In this document: positions 58,984 through 64,000 of the stretch, piece after piece
Numbering within the stretch: the stretch's first letter is position 1
Layout: each line of letters starts with the position of its first letter
Assembly: GCF_000478605.2 (NCBI RefSeq)
Contig: NZ_ASHX02000001.1
Coordinates: 558,001 to 622,000 of the forward strand
Reading direction: 5' to 3'
DNA: 64,000 nt
From: Streptomyces thermolilacinus SPC6
GTDB taxonomy: Bacteria; Actinomycetota; Actinomycetes; Streptomycetales; Streptomycetaceae
Notes under the pieces: generated by a model
What the model was told of the DNA's origin: nothing
What the model saw: the letters and a program-made list of their open reading frames with translations, nothing else
The model's database searches: none
Translations under genes and position numbers: made by a program

Positions 58984-59816
58984 CCACGCGCGCGGGGCGC
59001 ACGCTGCACGGCGGCAAGGTCGCGTACGCGATCCTCATCGTGGCCGTCCTCGTCTCGGCCTTCCCGTTCTACTGGACGATCGTCGCCGCCAGCCGCTCCA
59101 ACGCCGACCTGGCGCAGGTGCCGCCGGCGCTGCTGCCGGGCCCGAACCTGCTCCGCAACATCGAGGCGGTGACGGAGGAGGCCGACATCGGCACGGCGCT
59201 GGTCAACTCGCTGATCGTGTCCGGGTCGATCACCGTCGGCACGGTGCTGTGCTGCACGCTCGCCGGGTTCGCCTTCGCCAAGCTGCGCTTCCGCGGCCGG
59301 GGCGCGCTCCTCGCGGTCACGGTGGGCACGATGATGATCCCGCCGCAGCTCGGGGTGATCCCGCTGTTCATGGTGATCGCCGAACTCCAGTGGGTGAACC
59401 AGCTCCAGTCTGTGATCCTCCCGGGCCTCGTCTCGGCGTTCGGCGTGTTCTTCATGCGGCAGTTCCTGGTGCAGGCGCTGCCGGACGAGCTGATCGAGGC
59501 GGCCCGGGTGGACGGCGCCTCGTCCGCGCGGATCTTCTGGTCGATCGTGGTGCCCATCGCCCGGCCCGGCATGGCCGTGCTCGGACTGCTGACGTTCATG
59601 GCCGCGTGGAACGACTTCTTCTGGCCCATCGTCGCCCTGTCCTCGCAGAACCCGACCGTGCAGGTCGCGCTGCGCCAGCTCGGCGGCGGCTATGTCCACG
59701 ACCAGTCCGTGATCATGGCGGGCACGCTGCTGGGCACGCTGCCCGTGCTGCTCGTGTTCGGCCTGCTGGGCCGGCAGATCGTCGGCGGCATCATGCAGGG
59801 CGCGGTCAAGGGCTGA
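58980..59816 (+). CDS. ABC importer permease 2 (MalG-like)
   Basis: A 278-residue permease with about six transmembrane segments and an EAA loop (EAARVDGASSARIFWSIVVPI, near 175-195). Its ATG overlaps the stop of permease 1. It ends 56 bases before the beta-glucosidase gene. The two permeases form the channel of the glucan-oligosaccharide importer. Confidence 0.9.
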   Translation: MTTRAGRTLHGGKVAYAILIVAVLVSAFPFYWTIVAASRSNADLAQVPPALLPGPNLLRNIEAVTEEADIGTALVNSLIVSGSITVGTVLCCTLAGFAFAKLRFRGRGALLAVTVGTMMIPPQLGVIPLFMVIAELQWVNQLQSVILPGLVSAFGVFFMRQFLVQALPDELIEAARVDGASSARIFWSIVVPIARPGMAVLGLLTFMAAWNDFFWPIVALSSQNPTVQVALRQLGGGYVHDQSVIMAGTLLGTLPVLLVFGLLGRQIVGGIMQGAVKG

Positions 59817-59872
59817 CCCCCCCTCCTTTTTGTTCGTACTGATCCCTACCGATCGTTGGGAGTTCCCTCCTC

Positions 59873-61273
59873 ATGACCGCTGTCGACGCACGGCTCCGTC
59901 CCGCGACGGGGCTCGCCTTCCCTCCCGGCTTCCGCTGGGGCACGGCCACCGCCGCCTACCAGATCGAGGGCGCCGCCGCCGAGGACGGCCGCACCCCGTC
60001 CATCTGGGACACCTTCAGCCGCGTCCCCGGCAAGGTCCGCAACGGCGACACGGGCGACATCGCGGCCGACCACTACCACCGGATCGCCGAGGACGTCGCC
60101 CTGATGCGGGACCTCGGCGTCACCGACTACCGCTTCTCCGTCTCCTGGTCCCGGGTGCAGCCCGGCGGACGCGGCCCTGCCGCGACCAAGGGCCTGGACT
60201 TCTACCGGCGGCTGGTGGACGAGCTGCGCGGGGCGGGCATCAGGCCGGTCGCCACGCTCTACCACTGGGACCTGCCGCAGGAGCTGGAGGACGCGGGCGG
60301 CTGGCCGCACCGGGACACGGCCGAGCGGTTCGCCGAGTACGCCGCGCTGATGGCGGACGCGCTGGGCGACCGGGTGGCCACCTGGACGACGCTGAACGAG
60401 CCGTGGTGCGCCGCGTTCCTCGGGTACGCCTCCGGGGTGCACGCCCCGGGCCGTAAGGACCCGGCCGCGTCCCTGCGCGCCGCGCACCACTTCAACCTGG
60501 GGCACGGCCTGGCCGTACGGGCGCTGCGGGCGGCGCTGCCCGGCTCGGCGGAGGTGTCGCTGACGCTGAACCTGCACGCGGTGCGGCCGCTGACCGGGTC
60601 GGAGGCGGACCGGGACGCGGCACGCCGGATCGACGCGCTCGGCAACCGCGTCTTCCTGGACCCGGTGTTCCTCGGGCGGCTGCCCGACGACCTGGTCGCG
60701 GACACGGCGGCGCTGACGGACTGGTCGTTCGTGAAGGACGGCGACCTGGCGGCGGCGGCCACGCCCATCGACTCGCTGGGCATCAACTACTACTCCCCCA
60801 CCGTCGTCACGGCCGGCACCCACGAGGGCCCGTCGCCGTGGCCGGGCGCCGAGGGGCATGTGCGGTTCGAGCCCGCGCCGGGGCCGCGCACGGCGATGGA
60901 CTGGCCGGTGGACGCGGACGGCCTGTACGAGCTGCTGACGCGGCTGCGCGACGAGCTGCCGCACGTCCCGCTGGTGATCACCGAGAACGGGGCGGCGTAC
61001 GACGACTACGCCGACCCGTCCGGCGCGGTGCACGACCCCGAGCGGGTGGCGTACCTGCACCAGCACCTGACGGCGGTGCACCGGGCCATCGAGGACGGCG
61101 CGGACGTGCGCGGGTACTTCCTGTGGTCGCTGCTGGACAACTTCGAGTGGGCGTACGGCTACAGCAAGCGGTTCGGCATCGTGCACGTCGACTTCGCCTC
61201 GCAGCGGCGCACCCCGAAGGACAGCGCCCGCTGGTACGCGGACGTCATCGCGCGGGGTGGGCTGCCGGACTGA
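59873..61273 (+). CDS. GH1 beta-glucosidase
   Basis: A 466-residue cytosolic glycosidase. The acid/base Glu is in TTLNEPW (about 170-176), the nucleophile Glu in VITENGAAY (about 370-378), and the family start [15 protein letters not shown] is near 19-33. It should hydrolyse imported beta-1,3- or beta-1,4-linked oligosaccharides to glucose. The ATG has GGGAG upstream. It closes the operator-controlled operon, completing extracellular cutting, import and intracellular hydrolysis. Confidence 0.93.
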   Translation: MTAVDARLRPATGLAFPPGFRWGTATAAYQIEGAAAEDGRTPSIWDTFSRVPGKVRNGDTGDIAADHYHRIAEDVALMRDLGVTDYRFSVSWSRVQPGGRGPAATKGLDFYRRLVDELRGAGIRPVATLYHWDLPQELEDAGGWPHRDTAERFAEYAALMADALGDRVATWTTLNEPWCAAFLGYASGVHAPGRKDPAASLRAAHHFNLGHGLAVRALRAALPGSAEVSLTLNLHAVRPLTGSEADRDAARRIDALGNRVFLDPVFLGRLPDDLVADTAALTDWSFVKDGDLAAAATPIDSLGINYYSPTVVTAGTHEGPSPWPGAEGHVRFEPAPGPRTAMDWPVDADGLYELLTRLRDELPHVPLVITENGAAYDDYADPSGAVHDPERVAYLHQHLTAVHRAIEDGADVRGYFLWSLLDNFEWAYGYSKRFGIVHVDFASQRRTPKDSARWYADVIARGGLPD

Positions 61274-61299
61274 AGGCGGCGCGTCGAGGGGCCGCCGGT

Positions 61300-61370
61300 C
61301 GGCCGGGCGGTCCGGTCAGCCGGGCGGTCCGGTCAGCTCGGCCGGGCCGGTCAGCTCGGCCGGGCCGCCC
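61300..61370. repeat. short tandem repeats at the 3' end of the DUF2236 gene
   Basis: A 17-base unit (gtcagccgggcggtccg) occurs twice, followed by two copies of an 18-base unit (gtcagctcggccgggccg). They span the last codons of the DUF2236 gene and the gap to the GH1 gene. They probably arose by slippage. Confidence 0.6.
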
Positions 61371-62223
61371 TGCCGACGCGGTGGGCGCGGCGGGCCTCGC
61401 GGGCGAGCGGGAGGTAGCGCAGCCGCTCGGGGAGTGCGGGCACGACCAGCCGCACGACCCGGGCGAGGCGGCGCAGCCTCCGCTCCTGCTCGTCCGTCCA
61501 GTCCACGCCGATCGCCGCGCGCGCCTCGGGCGGCAGGAAGCCCACGGCGAGGAACGCGCGGAAGCGAGCGAATCCGGGCCACAGCAGCGGCCACAGGGCG
61601 CCCAGCAGGAGCCTCAGCGGCAAGGGGCCGCGGGCGGGCGTCGGGAGCGGGACGTCCGTGGCGAGCAGGTCGCGGACGACGGCGGTCATCTCGACCTCGT
61701 CGGCGAGGACCTTCTCGTAGTACGGCCAGAACTCCTCGATCGTCTGCGGCATGTCACGGTCATGGATGCCGAGGACGCGGCCGACCTGGAGCCACTCGGC
61801 GTAGAACGCCCGCTCCTGCTCGTCGGTCATGGGGCGGACGAGGTAGCGGGCGGCGTACCGGTGGACGGGGAAGCCGGTGGCGTGGACCCAGGCGTAGTTC
61901 GCGGGGGTGAGGGCGTGGTACGGGCGGCCGCGGGTGTCGGTGCCCTGGATCGTGCGGTGGAGGCGGCGCAGGCGGCGGCCCTCCTCGACGGCGGCCTCCC
62001 CGCCGTACACCCACAGCTGGAGGGAGCGCAGGGAGCGTTCCGCACGGCCCCAGGGGTCGGTGCGGAAGACGGAGTGCTCGTCCACTCCGGCGCCGACGGC
62101 CGGGTGGGCGACCTGGAGGACCAGCGCGGCGGGCAGCATGAGCAGCGCGCGGATGTCTCCGGTGAGGCTCCACAGGACCCCGCCGGGGGGCGGCGGTGCG
62201 GGGTGGTCGTGGGCCTGGGTCAT
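61351..62223 (-). CDS. MpaB/DUF2236-type oxygenase
   Basis: A 290-residue helical protein of the DUF2236/MpaB/latex-clearing (Lcp) heme-oxygenase-like superfamily. Family residues: a GVDEHSVFRTDPWGRAERSL stretch (about 47-66), HRLHRTIQG (about 84-92) and HATGFPVHRYAARYL (about 113-127), with His residues that in Lcp/MpaB bind heme b. The reaction and substrate are unknown. The ATG at 62223 is the start before a Pro-rich N-terminus. Tandem repeats in the last 10 codons hint at recent slippage of the gene end. It diverges from the sphingomyelinase gene. Confidence 0.82.
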   Translation of the reverse strand: MTQAHDHPAPPPPGGVLWSLTGDIRALLMLPAALVLQVAHPAVGAGVDEHSVFRTDPWGRAERSLRSLQLWVYGGEAAVEEGRRLRRLHRTIQGTDTRGRPYHALTPANYAWVHATGFPVHRYAARYLVRPMTDEQERAFYAEWLQVGRVLGIHDRDMPQTIEEFWPYYEKVLADEVEMTAVVRDLLATDVPLPTPARGPLPLRLLLGALWPLLWPGFARFRAFLAVGFLPPEARAAIGVDWTDEQERRLRRLARVVRLVVPALPERLRYLPLAREARRAHRVGRAARPS

Positions 62224-62550
62224 GGACGCTGCTCCGGATTCTGCGAGGTGCCGGGGTGGGGGTGTGAGGGGTGTGGTGGCGGTCCGAGGATCGACGGCGG
62301 CCGGTACCGGCTCGGGCGTCGGCCTGGGCGCCGGCCACTCCCGGCTTCGGGGTCCCGTTCGCCGGACTTCCAGTATGCGAGGCGCGTCGGTGGAGGGTCT
62401 CGCGGGGGCCCCGGCCCTCGGGTGGGAATTCTTCGCCGGGCTGCCCGATCTCCGCAAGATCTCCTCCATCCGTTGTCTACCCGAGAGTAACCGCGGCTGA
62501 TTTGATGTGCGGCGCCCCGTTCGACAGCCCGCCCCCACAAGGGAGTTGCC

Positions 62551-63567
62551 GTGCCCCAGCCCCAGCCGCGTTCCGTGCTCCGCCGCGCTCCGCGCGCCGT
62601 CCTGTCCGCCGCCGTCTCCGCGGCGCTCGCCGCCGTGTCGCTGGCGGCCTCGGCGCCGTCCGCGGGTGCCGCCACCGCCGCGGCCGAGGCCACGCCGAGC
62701 CTGAAGGTCCTGACGTACAACGTGTTCCTGTTCAGTCGGAACCTGTACCCGAACTGGGGCCAGGACCACCGGGCCAAGGCCATCCCGGCGGCGCCGTTCT
62801 TCCAGGGCAACGACGTGGTGGTGGTCCAGGAGGCGTTCGACAACACCGCCTCCGACGCGCTGCTGAGCAACGCCGCCGCGCAGTACCCGTACCGCACGCC
62901 CGTCATGGGCCGCTCCACGTCCGGCTGGGACGCGACGGGCGGGGCGTACTCCTCGACCACGCCGGAGGACGGCGGCGTGACGGTCCTGAGCAAGTGGCCG
63001 ATCGTGCGCAAGGAGCAGTACGTCTACAAGGACGCGTGCGGCGCGGACTGGTACTCCAACAAGGGCTTCGTGTACACCGTGCTGAACGTGAACGGGCAGC
63101 GCGTCCACGTGGTCGGCACGCACGCCCAGTCCACCGACCCGGGCTGCTCGGCGGGCGAGGCCGCGCAGACGCGGGCGCGGCAGTTCAAGGCGATGGACGC
63201 CTTCCTGGACGCCAAGAACATCCCGGCGTCGGAGCAGGTCATCGTGGCGGGCGACTTCAACGTGGACTCGCACACCCCGGAGTACGCGACGATGCTCGCC
63301 AACGCGGGCCTCGCCGACTCGGCCCGCACCGGCCACCCGTACTCCTTCGACACGGCGGACAACTCGATCGCCGCCGAGCGGTACCCGGACGACCCGCGCG
63401 AGGACCTGGACTACGTGCTGCACCGCGCCGGGCACGCCCGCCCGGCCGGCTGGACGAACCTGGTGATCAAGGAGCGGAGCGCCCCCTGGACCGTGTCGAG
63501 CTGGGGCACCTCGTACACCTACACCAACCTGTCGGACCACTACCCGGTGGTCGCCTCCGCGCAGTAG
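62551..63567 (+). CDS. secreted sphingomyelinase C-like phosphodiesterase
   Basis: A 338-residue exported enzyme. A signal peptide spans about 1-41. The DNase I-like fold carries the metal and catalytic residues: NVFL (about 55-58), QEAFDN (about 91-96), GTHAQS (about 190-195), GDFNVD (about 232-237) and the C-terminal DHYPV with DYVL. This set fits bacterial neutral sphingomyelinases (also phospholipase C-type activity). It would cleave host or decaying membrane phospholipids. The GTG at 62551 has AGGGAG upstream. Its end overlaps the next, converging, gene by 28 bases. Confidence 0.88.
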   Translation: MPQPQPRSVLRRAPRAVLSAAVSAALAAVSLAASAPSAGAATAAAEATPSLKVLTYNVFLFSRNLYPNWGQDHRAKAIPAAPFFQGNDVVVVQEAFDNTASDALLSNAAAQYPYRTPVMGRSTSGWDATGGAYSSTTPEDGGVTVLSKWPIVRKEQYVYKDACGADWYSNKGFVYTVLNVNGQRVHVVGTHAQSTDPGCSAGEAAQTRARQFKAMDAFLDAKNIPASEQVIVAGDFNVDSHTPEYATMLANAGLADSARTGHPYSFDTADNSIAAERYPDDPREDLDYVLHRAGHARPAGWTNLVIKERSAPWTVSSWGTSYTYTNLSDHYPVVASAQ

Positions 63568-64000
63568 TGGGGGCGGGGCTCGGGCCGGTAGTCGTACGGC
63601 GTCGTGGTGGACAGCGTCGCGAAGCCGAGGCGGCTCAGGATCGGCCGGCTGTCGTCGGAGGCGTCCACCTGGAGCCAGCGGCAGCCGCGGGCGGCGGCGA
63701 TCCGGGCCCGGTGGGCGACGAGGGAGCGGTACAGTCCGCGCCCGCGCCACTCGGGCACGGTGCCGCCGCCCCAGAGTCCGGCGAAGCCCGTGCCGGGCAC
63801 CAGCTCCATGCGCGCCGAGCTGACCGGCCGGCCGTCCGCCACGGCGACGACGGCGACGACCGTGCCGGGGGCCTCGGCGAGCTGCCGGACCAGCCACCGG
63901 CGCAGCCGGGTGCCGTCCGTGGCGAACGCGCGGTCGTGGACCTCGGCCATGAGGTCCACCCCGGCGGCGTCCTTCACCGGCACCAGCTCCACGCCGTCGG
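63540..64000 (-). CDS. GNAT-family N-acetyltransferase, start beyond the right edge
   Basis: At least 152 residues of an acetyltransferase; the frame is open to the window edge. The acetyl-CoA motif is P-E-W-R-G-R-G-L-Y (about 82-90 from the edge), followed by QVDASDDSRPILSRLGF, a common GNAT C-terminal motif. The substrate is unknown. A GTG at 63992 could be a start but is close to the edge, so the true start is probably off it. It overlaps the sphingomyelinase gene end by 28 bases on the opposite strand. Confidence 0.8.
   Translation of the reverse strand, partial: DGVELVPVKDAAGVDLMAEVHDRAFATDGTRLRRWLVRQLAEAPGTVVAVVAVADGRPVSSARMELVPGTGFAGLWGGGTVPEWRGRGLYRSLVAHRARIAAARGCRWLQVDASDDSRPILSRLGFATLSTTTPYDYRPEPRPHYCAEATTG

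Overview
The window is about 73-74% GC, has codon-position bias and GTG/ATG starts typical of actinomycetes, and carries gene sets characteristic of Streptomyces: a carotenoid (isorenieratene-type) cluster, a hopanoid cluster, a type 1 isopentenyl-diphosphate isomerase, a c-di-AMP riboswitch in front of a LysM/M23 peptidase, and SCO6745-, DUF5941- and DUF6126-type proteins. The order from the DUF6126/XRE pair to the SCO6745-type protein matches, from memory, the S. coelicolor SCO6745-SCO6771 neighbourhood. It reads as a Streptomyces chromosome segment, with no clear mobile element.

Layout. 1-463: start of a membrane sensor-like protein that continues off the left edge. 907-1794: a short-chain dehydrogenase. 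2340-7033: crtE-crtI-crtB plus a Rieske oxygenase on the plus strand, facing a minus-strand operon (11440-7173) of a tiny open frame, an SDR, crtY, crtT and crtU. 11497-12150: a frameshifted remnant of an FAD oxidoreductase. 12462-17265: a metallo-beta-lactamase-fold hydrolase, an SGNH lipase, a riboswitch-controlled LysM/M23 peptidase and a tyrosine phosphatase.

17358-28228 is the hopanoid locus, read on the minus strand: hpnC, hpnD, hpnE, a polyprenyl diphosphate synthase, squalene-hopene cyclase, hpnG, hpnH, an aminotransferase, then an XRE-cupin regulator and a DUF6126 microprotein. 28464-35513 is a seven-gene minus-strand operon (DUF5941/CDP-alcohol transferase, nucleotidyltransferase, glycerol-1-phosphate-dehydrogenase-like enzyme, second CDP-alcohol transferase, glycosyltransferase, TagG/TagH-like ABC exporter). 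It probably makes and exports a polyol-phosphate or lipid-linked surface polymer.

35797-49576 is mostly housekeeping: a zinc exporter with a Zur-like box, a GNAT protein, idi, a SpoIIAB/RsbW-like kinase, an enoyl-CoA hydratase, an SCO6745-type protein behind a TetR-like palindrome, Tex, an ABC-F protein, an M14 carboxypeptidase, an M1 aminopeptidase and a zinc-ribbon protein. 49883-52051 is a large TerD-like protein. 52170-61273 is a beta-1,3-glucan use locus: LacI regulator, secreted GH81 glucanase, ABC sugar importer and GH1 beta-glucosidase, tied together by three identical 14-bp palindromes. The right end holds an MpaB/DUF2236 oxygenase, a secreted sphingomyelinase C and a partial GNAT protein.

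How the parts fit: idi, crtE and the hopanoid prenyl synthase feed two C5-derived pathways (C40 aromatic carotenoid and C30/C35 hopanoid) within 36 kb. The glucan locus is a complete secrete-import-hydrolyse circuit. The clearest unexplained points are the Rieske oxygenase with an intact iron site in the carotenoid operon, the polymer operon with one degenerate and one intact CDP-alcohol transferase, a probable CTG start, and a six-copy 23-bp repeat inside the sugar-importer operon.
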